DNA of 64,000 nucleotides from Globodera rostochiensis (taxonomy: Eukaryota; Nematoda; Chromadorea; Rhabditida; Heteroderidae), in NCBI GenBank assembly GCA_018350325.1, contig JAEVLN010000029.1, positions 576,807 to 640,806 on the forward strand, in the 5' to 3' direction. The notes below the pieces were generated by a model. It saw only the letters and a list, made by a program, of their open reading frames with translations, ran no database searches and was not told where the DNA came from. The translations under genes were made by a program, and so were the position numbers. Below are positions 53,630 to 63,709 of this stretch, one piece after another (positions within the stretch are counted from its first letter, which is position 1; the number at the start of each line of letters is the position of its first letter).

Positions 53630-56600
53630 ATGCCTTCAAAGCAACAAAGATTGCGAAAAATGGGGAAGGAGCAGCGGCTGACCGACCAGTCTGTCAGCCC
53701 AGGCTCACAAATCCCAAACAGTCCACGTTTGGACTATAGTGCAGATGGTAATGAAGAGGCATCCCTTGGCACAACGCGTGCTTTGCAGATAAGCACACCG
53801 GCTTCAGCTACGGGCAAGAAAAGGGGCAGACCCCCTAAAGCCGGTAATAAAGGCTTAGTGGCTGGACTTGATTGTGTGTCATTGGCAGACACGCCGAACT
53901 CGACAGTGCCTGAAAGTGCGACAAGTTCGCCATGCCTTAAAAAAGAGAAATCCTTTGAATTTGACAAAAAGGTCATTACTGAAGTTGTTTCTTCAACGCC
54001 CGTTTCTACACGAGGAAAACGCGGGCGACCCTTTAAAAAAAAAGGAGGCCCAGGCAGAGGCAAAACTGTTGATTCGATGAGCGAAAGCTCAATTATGGAT
54101 GAAAGCTTTGTTGGAAATGAAACAATGCAGGTTGAAGAACCACTTGATGATGTGGATGCCAACCTTAAATTGGAAAAAGTTGCGTGCACATCTGGGAATG
54201 TGCCAAAACACATTGATTTCAATGTTGTTCATATTAATTTTGCTGAAACGCGAAATTTTAACTGCCGCATATGGAGATGGGCTGCTATTGGCTTATACGC
54301 AGACGATGATACGTTGTCTGGGCCCAGATTCATCGAAACCTGCTGGAACAATCCCAAGGAATGGCTCAATGATGGCTTTATTTCCATGTATCTGGCCTAT
54401 ATGGCTAGCATTTCACAACGCAAAGTTGTTGTACTGGATTCGATTGTTTTTGATGCGGCGGTTTCCAGGGTTCGTGGTTCCTATCGAAACTATACTTTTG
54501 GTTTTGATCCTTCCACGCCGGCAGAAGTGATCCTTATGCCTATCAACTTCCCTGGGCATTGGACAATCCTTGTCAATGATATTGAAGCGGGAACATTTTT
54601 TGCAGATTCTCTGCAAATGTCCACATTGGACACACAAAAATCCAATCTCATAAAAGGCATAATTGCCGAGCTCTCGTCAACAACGCTTGAATCAATTCGT
54701 ATTGATTATGTTGACAATGAGAATCTTACTCCGCAACACGATGGCTTTAGCTGCGGCTATTTTGTTTGCTTGTATGCGGAGGCTTGGCTTATGAGCCAGA
54801 AAACATTCATTTTGAAAAATTTGAATATTAATTTTGAAAAGAAAAGGATTTTGTGGCACTTAAATGAGCTTTACAGCTCAGATCAGGTCCCTTATAATCC
54901 AAGGGAGGGTGTAACCTCACCCTGCCCATTTGTCAAGAGGCTGGCAATGGAAGATGTGCAATCAACTTCCAAAATTCTCCAGTCAAATGTACAACTGAAC
55001 GACGATTCCGACGATGATATCATTATTGTCGATTCTCCGGCCAAGGAGAAAAAGGCGGATGATATTTTCTTCATCGACCCGCCAGTGCATGAACAGGCAG
55101 TGCATCCAGCCTCGGCGGCTATGAATGCTGTCCTAGCTGAGGCAGAATTTCCTGGCGAAAATCAAGCAGACGAACTTGCTTTGATTGTTGAATCTTGCCA
55201 AGCGCAAGAACCAATCGCGCAGGCCGGTGAAGTAATTTTCAAACGGCCAAAAACACCACCAAGGCGTTCTTTGCGCATTAAACGGCTGAGCAACTCACTC
55301 AGCCGGTCTCCATCGCCCGCAGCAAAACGCGCGCCTCCAACAAAAGGGCTTGGATCAACAACGCGGTTGACTAAGCGTTGCCATATGGTCCATAAGGGTT
55401 GGCACTGCGCTGCTGCGGCAGCAAAGCATTTCCCAGACTATTTTGATTCTGGTGAGCTCGGAGAAAAAAAGTGCCCACATTGTGGAGCACATCTCTTCCA
55501 ACACGAGGACAGCAACATCTGCTGCCGTCAAGGGAGAGTTGAATTGCCGACATTGAACCCACATCCTGATGAGCTCAAACAGCTCATTGTGGCGGATAAC
55601 CAAACCCGAGAGGGGAAAGAGTTTGTCCGAAACATGTCGCGCTACAACAACCTGCTTCAGTTTGCCAGCGTGTCCGCTGGCCACAAGCCATGCCCAGCTG
55701 GTGGTCCGATGGCAGTAATTCTCAACGGAGAATTCCATCGACGTATCAGCAGCATGCAGGCTGGATCTACACAAACACCTGGCTTCGGCCAGCTGTACAT
55801 CCTTGATCCAGCCGAAGCAATGGAGCAGAGAAGAAACAACCCCACTTTTACGGGGGAAAAAATAACAACCAATGATGAGTTTGTGCAAGGCCACAAGCTC
55901 AATGAAAAAACTCTGGAGTCATTGGAAAAAATGATCCAGGAAAATCATCCTGCTGCGAAAGCCTACAAACAGGCTCGCGAACAAATACAGGATCTTTTAA
56001 AGACACAGAATGCGGAAGAATTGCGCTTCTTCCGCATGACTCTGTTGACCGAGCGCAGAGCGCCTGCAGCTGTGAAAGACCCAAAATTGCATCCCAACCA
56101 AATTATTACACCCTCAACGGGTGAGGGCATGTTCGCAATGCATGCGGATCCCAGTGGAGCACCTCCTCCAAAGGGGATTTGGGTCGAGAACAAGCAAGGG
56201 CAGCTAAATGAAATAGCCCCATTCAGTCCATGGACGGACAGCTTGGCATATCCATTGATAAAACCGTTGGGTGATGATGGATACACGACAGGCATTAAAT
56301 ATACCAAACCGGCCTCACGAAAGCGCAAAAGTGACGTGAGCACGGATCATTTGTTCGACTCGGATGTCGAGTCTGATCTCGAGTCATGCGCAGCAGACTC
56401 TGATGCATCGTCAGATGCTGGATCTATCGCTTCTGGCACATCGTCAGTTAGCGGGCGGTTTGGAAAAGCAAGGCAGTTTGTTTCCTTGCGAGATTATTGC
56501 AAGTACTATCTCGCAATAAGGGACGCTGACGTTGCGTCGGGATACCATCACATATTGACATGTGGTGGTGGCCTTGGTCAGCGCTGGATCCTCGATCAAG

Positions 56601-59600
56601 CTGCCAAAATTGACTGGCAGATAGCCACTTTTTTGCGTAGGCCAGACATGGACCTGCGGATCAGCACTCCGCGCAACTTGCTGCAGTATTTGATTAACCA
56701 ATACAATAAGCAGAAAGCACGCCAAAACCCCAATGCAGAACGTAAAAGTGTTGATGACATTGGCAGTGTTGTACGCCTCTCTGAAAAGAATGTGAACTCT
56801 CTTCAATATTGGAAGAAGATGTACGAAGATTGCAACACAATCTTTGCCCGATATCACGACGCAAAAAAAGCGCGTTTGTTCATCACATTCACCAACAACA
56901 GAGAGTGGACAGAATTCAAACAAAATCTGTATAAAAACGGTCAAGTATTTACTGACCGATTTGATCTCTGGATGCGAGTTTGGTGCAGCAAAATTGCTGT
57001 TTTCCGTCAAGAACTTTATGAGAAAAGTTACTTTGGAACAATCATTGGATCTGGCGAATCCATGGAGTTTCAAGGGCGTGGAGGTCCACACGCCCACATT
57101 GTAGCTCAGACTGACCTCGACGCAATTCCCGAAGTCATTCAAGAATACATTTGGGCACATATTCCCTCTTTGCCTGACAAAGATGACGATACGCCAATTG
57201 CCCAAATGCATCGCGAAATTCGCGAATTAATACACATGCAACTGCACAGATGCAGTGACACCTGGTGTGGTCCAAAAGACTCTAAAACTGGGCGGTGCAA
57301 AAAGGGTTTCCCTGCCACGTACTCTAAATGTACGATACTGCACCCGGACAGGCCTGCGGTGTACTTTAGGCCAAGCCCAGCAGAGGGTGGTGCCCAAATT
57401 GAAGTCAATAAACTTATATATGACAATTCGCATGTAGTACCATTCAATCCGTTCATTCTGTTACGGTTCAGAGTGCACCACAATGTGTTGTTTGCCTATG
57501 GAAACAAAGCAAACATTAAATACGCACTGAAGTACCCTTTCAAAGGGCCAGGCCATTGCTATGTCGAGTGCAAAGAGGAGTCCGGTAACAAAATCGGTAT
57601 CGATGAGCCGGCTCAATATGCCAAAATGAACTTCCGTGGTGCTACAGAAGCCTATGCGGTTGTTAACTCAATTGCATTTGTAAGACTTTCGCACCAGGTT
57701 GTCAAGTTGAGCATTCATTTGCCAAACCAGCAACCAATTGTGTTCAGAGCTGGCCAATTGGTGAGCAAAGCTCAACAAATTGAGCAAGGCGAATTGCCAG
57801 AAACCCCATGCTCGGCATACTGGAAACAATGGCAAAATGAATGGAAGGACGACCCTGAATTTAAGGACATGCTTTTTGTGCAAGTCCCTGAGCGGTTCAG
57901 ATGGGTCAAAGACAAATGGGTTGCATACAAAATAAAGCTAACCAAAAGACCCCCAATTGGTCGGATCGTTCCTGTTCCACCATCAGACCCGGAAAGGTTC
58001 GCGCTGTATCAGCTCATGCGTCACTATCCGGGTGATCCCGACCACTTGAAAATGGTGAACCAACAGCCGTGCAGCTCATTTATTGAGGCGGCTATTAAAC
58101 ATGGTCTCCTTGAAGATGACCGTGTTTGGAACAAAACGCTCGAGGAAGCGTCATTATCCCGTTGGCCCGACCAAATGAGATGGCTCTTTGTGAGCATCTT
58201 GGTCTTTGGGCAGCCGAGCAATGCCCGTGAATTGTGGGATAAGTACAAACAACATATGTATCACCCGCAGGGTATTGCTACCATGGCACAACGGCAGGCA
58301 AAGGAGCTGCAGGCTCTTGCTGACATTGATTGGCGGTTGTTCAATTTTGGCTTCAGCTGCATACACTTCGGCTTGCCAGATCCGCCGAATTCTATTGCAA
58401 AGAACACAGGAAAGGCAATTGAAGAATTTTTCTTCGGCGATGATGATTTGAATGTGCCACCTGGCCTACCAAATGCAAATAAGGCAGAACAAAATCAACC
58501 TCCGCCACTCAACAGCGACCAACAAATGGTCTTTGACGCTGTTGTGAAGGCAATTCAGACAGATCCAAGCGATGAGTCTGTGCCTCGCCGGCTTTTTGTG
58601 TACGGCGACGGAGGAACAGGCAAAACGTACCTGTTTGGCCAAATTATACGCCGTTTGCGAAAAGCGCCGTATAGCCATAAAGTGCTTGCCACTGCATCCA
58701 CTGGATGCGCAGCCATTTTGCTGCCATATGGCAAGACGGCTCATTCCACCTTCCGCCTTGGCAGAGAAGTGTCTTTAGACAAACTTCCAAGCATTCCGCT
58801 CGAAAGTTTCTTTGCCAGACGAATTCGTGAAGCACAGCTGATCATCATTGACGAGATCACAATGCTTAACAACACGGTGATTGAGGTGATCGACCGAGTG
58901 TGCAAGGAAATGGCAATTCGCCAGCAAAAGGAAATCCTCTTTGGGGGAAAAACGGTCATTTTCAGCGGTGACTTTAAACAATCGCTGCCGGTCGTGCCTC
59001 ATGAAGGCTTAGCCGCGCAAGTGGCGGCTTGCTTTCAGACATCTACGTTGTTTGGTCAATTCACTACAATGAAGCTGACCATCAACCACCGGTTGGGCCA
59101 AGGCCAACAAGACTATATGAAAATGTGCCGCCAAATTGGGCACGGAGAGACTGGAGAATTCTTCTGGATTCCTCCTCAGTTCCTCGTACAGAGCTGCGAA
59201 GAGCTGATAGACTTTGTTTATCCGGACTTCCAAAAACTCCTTGGCAACGACAAGGAACTGCTCAATCGTTTGATTCTCGCTCCACACATTCAAACGTGTG
59301 ACGAGATCAACGAACTAATGATGGACAATGTGCCAGGTCAAGTGCGTGAATATTTTTCCACTGACAAACCACTTGATGAACGCCCACTGGACATCGACGA
59401 AATTGAGTCAGAAGTGGCTGCGTTGAACCAACGCACAGACTCTGGGATGCCTCCCCACCGTCTACGACTAAAAGTCGGTTGCGTTGTCGTCCTCCTGATC
59501 AACAAAAGTGACAGGGAAGGACTTATCAACGGCACACGTATCGTCATTGAAGAGCTTGGTGAAGATAAAATCACCGGCAGGGCAATCAACGGCACTGCTG

Positions 59601-59866
59601 TTGGTGGCCAAGTGCGCTTCTTCATTGAACGAACGCGCAATGTGTACGAGGATAAGGCGCCTGGCGGCCTGAAATATGAGCGTTTGCAGTTTCCAATTAA
59701 ACCTGCATTCGCTATGACCATTCTTAAAGGTCAAGGCCAAACAATCCGCACTGTTGGCATCGACCTTGAAAGGGAAGTCTTTTCCCACGGCCAATTATAC
59801 ACAGCCTTTTCACGGGCATCGGACGGCAACAATGTCCGAGTGTATGCTCCAAACAGGGACGGTTAG
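53630..59866 (+). CDS. Helitron Rep/helicase protein with two AT-hooks and one Ulp1-like protease domain
   Basis: 2078 residues, start MPSK as in the E9 protein. Domains: AT-hook KKRGRPPK (about 62-70); AT-hook GKRGRPFKKK (about 128-138); one Ulp1-like cysteine protease with His310, Asp326, Gln369, Cys375; RRSLRIKR basic stretch; zinc-finger-like CPHC…ICC region (about 582-640); Helitron_like_N (about 950); Rep motifs FTNNREW (about 1085), PHAH (His1154, His1156) and YALKY (Tyr1298, Tyr1302); Pif1-type helicase with Walker A GDGGTGKT (1659-1666), Walker B DE (1741-1742), SGDFKQ, and AFSRA near the end. It is similar to the E9 protein along its length but with one protease domain instead of two and a distinctly higher GC content. 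The last residues NRDG and the stop come from the junction at 59858/59859; the E9 protein continues about 20 residues after the equivalent point, so the natural C-terminus is lost. All catalytic motifs remain. Confidence 0.88.
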   Translation: MPSKQQRLRKMGKEQRLTDQSVSPGSQIPNSPRLDYSADGNEEASLGTTRALQISTPASATGKKRGRPPKAGNKGLVAGLDCVSLADTPNSTVPESATSSPCLKKEKSFEFDKKVITEVVSSTPVSTRGKRGRPFKKKGGPGRGKTVDSMSESSIMDESFVGNETMQVEEPLDDVDANLKLEKVACTSGNVPKHIDFNVVHINFAETRNFNCRIWRWAAIGLYADDDTLSGPRFIETCWNNPKEWLNDGFISMYLAYMASISQRKVVVLDSIVFDAAVSRVRGSYRNYTFGFDPSTPAEVILMPINFPGHWTILVNDIEAGTFFADSLQMSTLDTQKSNLIKGIIAELSSTTLESIRIDYVDNENLTPQHDGFSCGYFVCLYAEAWLMSQKTFILKNLNINFEKKRILWHLNELYSSDQVPYNPREGVTSPCPFVKRLAMEDVQSTSKILQSNVQLNDDSDDDIIIVDSPAKEKKADDIFFIDPPVHEQAVHPASAAMNAVLAEAEFPGENQADELALIVESCQAQEPIAQAGEVIFKRPKTPPRRSLRIKRLSNSLSRSPSPAAKRAPPTKGLGSTTRLTKRCHMVHKGWHCAAAAAKHFPDYFDSGELGEKKCPHCGAHLFQHEDSNICCRQGRVELPTLNPHPDELKQLIVADNQTREGKEFVRNMSRYNNLLQFASVSAGHKPCPAGGPMAVILNGEFHRRISSMQAGSTQTPGFGQLYILDPAEAMEQRRNNPTFTGEKITTNDEFVQGHKLNEKTLESLEKMIQENHPAAKAYKQAREQIQDLLKTQNAEELRFFRMTLLTERRAPAAVKDPKLHPNQIITPSTGEGMFAMHADPSGAPPPKGIWVENKQGQLNEIAPFSPWTDSLAYPLIKPLGDDGYTTGIKYTKPASRKRKSDVSTDHLFDSDVESDLESCAADSDASSDAGSIASGTSSVSGRFGKARQFVSLRDYCKYYLAIRDADVASGYHHILTCGGGLGQRWILDQAAKIDWQIATFLRRPDMDLRISTPRNLLQYLINQYNKQKARQNPNAERKSVDDIGSVVRLSEKNVNSLQYWKKMYEDCNTIFARYHDAKKARLFITFTNNREWTEFKQNLYKNGQVFTDRFDLWMRVWCSKIAVFRQELYEKSYFGTIIGSGESMEFQGRGGPHAHIVAQTDLDAIPEVIQEYIWAHIPSLPDKDDDTPIAQMHREIRELIHMQLHRCSDTWCGPKDSKTGRCKKGFPATYSKCTILHPDRPAVYFRPSPAEGGAQIEVNKLIYDNSHVVPFNPFILLRFRVHHNVLFAYGNKANIKYALKYPFKGPGHCYVECKEESGNKIGIDEPAQYAKMNFRGATEAYAVVNSIAFVRLSHQVVKLSIHLPNQQPIVFRAGQLVSKAQQIEQGELPETPCSAYWKQWQNEWKDDPEFKDMLFVQVPERFRWVKDKWVAYKIKLTKRPPIGRIVPVPPSDPERFALYQLMRHYPGDPDHLKMVNQQPCSSFIEAAIKHGLLEDDRVWNKTLEEASLSRWPDQMRWLFVSILVFGQPSNARELWDKYKQHMYHPQGIATMAQRQAKELQALADIDWRLFNFGFSCIHFGLPDPPNSIAKNTGKAIEEFFFGDDDLNVPPGLPNANKAEQNQPPPLNSDQQMVFDAVVKAIQTDPSDESVPRRLFVYGDGGTGKTYLFGQIIRRLRKAPYSHKVLATASTGCAAILLPYGKTAHSTFRLGREVSLDKLPSIPLESFFARRIREAQLIIIDEITMLNNTVIEVIDRVCKEMAIRQQKEILFGGKTVIFSGDFKQSLPVVPHEGLAAQVAACFQTSTLFGQFTTMKLTINHRLGQGQQDYMKMCRQIGHGETGEFFWIPPQFLVQSCEELIDFVYPDFQKLLGNDKELLNRLILAPHIQTCDEINELMMDNVPGQVREYFSTDKPLDERPLDIDEIESEVAALNQRTDSGMPPHRLRLKVGCVVVLLINKSDREGLINGTRIVIEELGEDKITGRAINGTAVGGQVRFFIERTRNVYEDKAPGGLKYERLQFPIKPAFAMTILKGQGQTIRTVGIDLEREVFSHGQLYTAFSRASDGNNVRVYAPNRDG

Positions 59867-60318
59867 GTGGACTGGTGAGAGGTACCGTAGGATTTATGAG
59901 TAATCAAAAAGGGTATGCATTCGCTGACCTTCGGTAGGATTGTGGTCCCGGCCCAAAAAGGGTGCGGGACCAACCCCCTTCGGGAGTGTGGTCCCGTGCA
60001 GGGTGCGGGGACCTGCCTCTTCGGGGCTTTGTGGTCCCGATCAAAGACGCGAGATTGCCTTCGGGCAGGTTCAAGAAGAGTCTCAAGAAATGCCTTCTGC
60101 GCTCATTGAGCTTTAAAAGCGATTTGGGATATGTGAGTCCTGGCTGGCAGATTGCTACAGGACGTCTTCATACATCATGGCGAAACGGATGCTGATATTC
60201 TATTACAATGCACGATCTAATTGAATAAATATTTTTAAATTTATGTGCGTTTAATGGTCAATATTATCCATCCGTACTGTATGCCACCTTTGTATTTCCC
60301 TATTATTCTGTAATTCAG

Positions 60319-60957
60319 ATGCCTTCAAAGCAACAAAGATTGCGAAAAATGGGGAAGGAGCAGCGGCTGACCGACCAGTCTGTCAGCCCAGGCTCACAAA
60401 TCCCAAACAGTCCACGTTTGGACTATAGTGCAGATGGTAATGAAGAGGCATCCCTTGGCACAACGCGTGCTTTGCAGATAAGCACACCGGCTTCAGCTAC
60501 GGGCAAGAAAAGGGGCAGACCCCCTAAAGCCGGTAATAAAGGCTTAGTGGCTGGACTTGATTGTGTGTCATTGGCAGACACGCCGAACTCGACAGTGCCT
60601 GAAAGTGCGACAAGTTCGCCATGCCTTAAAAAAGAGAAATCCTTTGAATTTGACAAAAAGGTCATTACTGAAGTTGTTTCTTCAACGCCCGTTTCTACAC
60701 GAGGAAAACGCGGGCGACCCTTTAAAAAAAAAGGAGGCCCAGGCAGAGGCAAAACTGTTGATTCGATGAGCGAAAGCTCAATTATGGATGAAAGCTTTGT
60801 TGGAAATGAAACAATGCAGGTTGAAGAACCACTTGATGATGTGGATGCCAACCTTAAATTGGAAAAAGTCAGGCATTGGCGTGGGGGGGGAAGGATATAC
60901 CAAAATTTGATGGGAACAATTTTAAATTTAGCCGTCCAAATTTTGGTATCTTTATGA
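60319..60957 (+). pseudogene. Truncated copy of second Helitron protein, N-terminal 184 residues
   Basis: Same as 50240-50878 at an offset of 10,079 bp, including the 28 junction-derived residues and the stop. Its leader is directly joined to the 3' end of the full ORF. Confidence 0.75.
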
Positions 60958-61592
60958 ATTCATTGTAACATTTCACTATCTTTATTTCCCAATTTTTAAT
61001 CAATGTTTTGCCAACTTCGTCGAATGCCACCTGATGTTCTCACTGGTCCCTGAAGTGTATGGCGAAATTAACGGTGCCAGAAAACCGGTAAAAAACTACT
61101 TTTTTTGCGATATTTATAAATTAACATTTTCAACATGAACGAAACCGGTCGCAAAAAATGTGGTATTTTTTCGGGTGATTAAATGGGTCGGTCTTGCGGT
61201 TCGATGGGACATTTTTTTTAAATTCATGTTTTTTTTGGGTAAAATATACGTAGAACACAAACCCTCGGATTTTGACAACGTAAACCATGTTTTTTATTTT
61301 TTGTTTAAAATTGGGGAGATTTGTTTGACTAAATTTCCAATTTTTGATGGTTTTGCTCTCCGACAAAATCCAACTGCTGAGGTTGGCATTTTGTTAAGCA
61401 ATTTTTTCGAAAGTCAATATTTCTGGCACATTGGAAAAATGCGATTTAGAGGTGACTTTTGTCGAAAAGTTGGGGTGCTGGCGTGTGGCGTGTTACATAG
61501 TCGCTAATCGATATCCATTTTTCGATTTTTTTTTTTCTGTGTTTTTGTCTCTGAAAGTGTTAGAACCCCCCGCTTTAATTTAATTATTCCAT

Positions 61593-61985
61593 TTGTCTGA
61601 ACAAAAACAAATAAAATTTCAAATATTTGAATTGAAGGACATGAAACAGTACAGAGAGGAATTGAAGGACATGAAGCAGTACAAAGAGGAATTGAAGGAC
61701 ATGAAGCAGTACCAAGAGGAATTGAAGGACATGAAGCAGTACAAAGAGGAATTGAAGGACATGAAGCAGTACAAAGAGGAATTGAAGGACATGAAGCAGT
61801 ACAAAGAGGAATTGAAGGAAATGAAGCAGTACCAAGAGGAATTGAAGGACATGAAGCAGTACAAAGAGGAATTGAAGGACATGAAGCAGTACAAAGAGGA
61901 ATTGAAGGCCCTGAAGCAGTACAAAAAAGAATTCGACATTAAGCAGTACAAGGAGGAATTTAAGGTAAAATTTGAACCGATTTAA
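61593..61985 (+). CDS. Hypothetical Lys/Glu-rich repeat protein, copy 3
   Basis: Identical to 48123-48515; carried by the larger duplication. Confidence 0.3.
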   Translation: MSEQKQIKFQIFELKDMKQYREELKDMKQYKEELKDMKQYQEELKDMKQYKEELKDMKQYKEELKDMKQYKEELKEMKQYQEELKDMKQYKEELKDMKQYKEELKALKQYKKEFDIKQYKEEFKVKFEPI

Positions 61986-62382
61986 GCAGAAGAATTTAGG
62001 CTATCGTTAAGCTAAAGCTTTTGATTCAAAAATCTTTAAAAATAATATTTTTTTAACATGTCTCGTCATAATTTTTTATGATTTGTAACTTTCAAAGCTT
62101 TTGTTTAACTATAGCTTTATCTCTTTGAAAGACCGATCAGTGATACTGACCATGATCAGATGCATTCATAATTAGAGACCTGCTTTTTTACCATTTGACC
62201 GCAATTATTTCTGCGCTTTCTTTCAAAAATTCAAAGTTAAACACCAAAAAATGTAATGATAATAATAAAGCAGGGCCTAATATTAATTTCATGTGTTATT
62301 CATTTTCCCAACATCCTAGATGACAGCCCAGAATCTGGGTCGATAGGTGAGGGATTTGTAGTTATGTAAACAAAGAGATTTA

Positions 62383-63159
62383 AAATGGTTCGCGGACTGG
62401 CCCAGCGTGGCATGTGTCGCACCATAAATGGTTCGCGGACTGGCCCTTCGGGGCATGTGTCGCACCATAAATGGTTCGCGGACTGGCCCTTCGGGGTATG
62501 TGTCGCACCATAAATGGTTCGCGGACTGGCCCTTCGGGGCATGTGTCGCACCATAAATGGTTCGCGGACTGGCCCTTCGGGGCATGTGTCGCACCATAAA
62601 TGGTTCGCGGACTGGCCCTTCGGGGCATGTGTCGCACCATAAATGGTTCGCGGACTGGCCCTTCGGGGCATGTGTCGCACCATAAATGGTTCGCGGACTG
62701 GCCCTTCGGGGCATGTGTCGCACCATAAATGGTTCGCGGACTGGCCCTTCGGGGCATGTGTCGCACCATAAATGGTTCGCGGACTGGCCCTTCGGGGCAT
62801 GTGTCGCACCATAAATGGTTCGCGGACTGGCCCTTCGTGGCATGTGTCGCACCATAAATGGTTCGCGGACTGGCCCTTCGGGGCATGTGTCGCACCATAA
62901 ATGGTTCGCGGACTGGCCCTTCGGGGCATGTGTCGCACCATAAATGGTTCGCGGACTGGCCCTTCGGGGCATGTGTCGCACATAAATGGTTCGCGGACTG
63001 GCCCTTCGGGGCATGTGTCGCACATAAATGGTTCGCGGACTGGCCCTTCGGGGCATGTGTCGCACCATAAATGGTTCGCGGACTGGCCCTTTGGGGCATG
63101 TGTCGCACCATAAATGGTTCGCGGACTAGCCCTTCGGGGCATGCTTCGCACAAAATTTA
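62383..63159 (+). repeat. 43-bp minisatellite with UUCG hairpin, copy 3
   Basis: Same array as 52303-53079 at an offset of 10,080 bp, unit variants in the same order. Confidence 0.85.
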
Positions 63160-63709
63160 TAAATCTCTTTGTTATGCAATACCTTGATTGCTCGTAGTTC
63201 CCCAACGGTACCTGCCAACATCCGGGGCGAAGCCTGGCTAGCACTTTGCACGGTTAGGTGGACTGGTGAGAGGTACCGTAGGATTTATGAGTAATCAAAA
63301 AGGGTATGCATTCGCTGACCTTCGGTAGGATTGTGGTCCCGGCCCAAAAAGGGTGCGGGACCAACCCCCTTCGGGAGTGTGGTCCCGTGCAGGGTGCGGG
63401 GACCTGCCTCTTCGGGGCTTTGTGGTCCCGATCAAAGACGCGAGATTGCCTTCGGGCAGGTTCAAGAAGAGTCTCAAGAAATGCCTTCTGCGCTCATTGA
63501 GCTTTAAAAGCGATTTGGGATATGTGAGTCCTGGCTGGCAGATTGCTACAAGACGTCTTCATACATCATGGCGAAACGGATGCTGATATTCTATTACAAT
63601 GCACGATCTAATTGAATAAATATTTTTAAATTTATGTGCGTTTAATGGTCAATATTATCCATCCGTACTGTATGCCACCTTTGTATTTCCCTATTATTCT
63701 GTAATTCAG

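Larger units (their letters stand above)
50791..54180 (+). repeat. 3,390-bp tandem duplication, copy 2
   Basis: Repeats 47401-50790. Its left edge joins GGAAAAAGT of the ORF to CAGGCATTGG in the decayed TFIIF-beta sequence. On the right it runs without break into the full ORF, so this is the copy in the natural context of the ORF. Confidence 0.85.
44653..59858 (+). mobile_element. Putative B-class Helitron E10, internally duplicated
   Basis: It starts TTATATATACGTTAGAATGA after the CTAG of E9 and carries the B leader and tRNA-like sequence (45286-45361), AT-rich modules (palindrome near 45836), an exon-like scrap (46330-46500), a TFIIF-beta fragment, minisatellites and the second Helitron ORF (53630-59866). 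The layout parallels E9. A 3,390-bp tandem duplication splits the minisatellite/ORF part. The 3' end is lost at 59858, where a larger duplication begins, so no 3' terminus is visible. By class it should end in a type 1 terminus. Confidence 0.4.
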
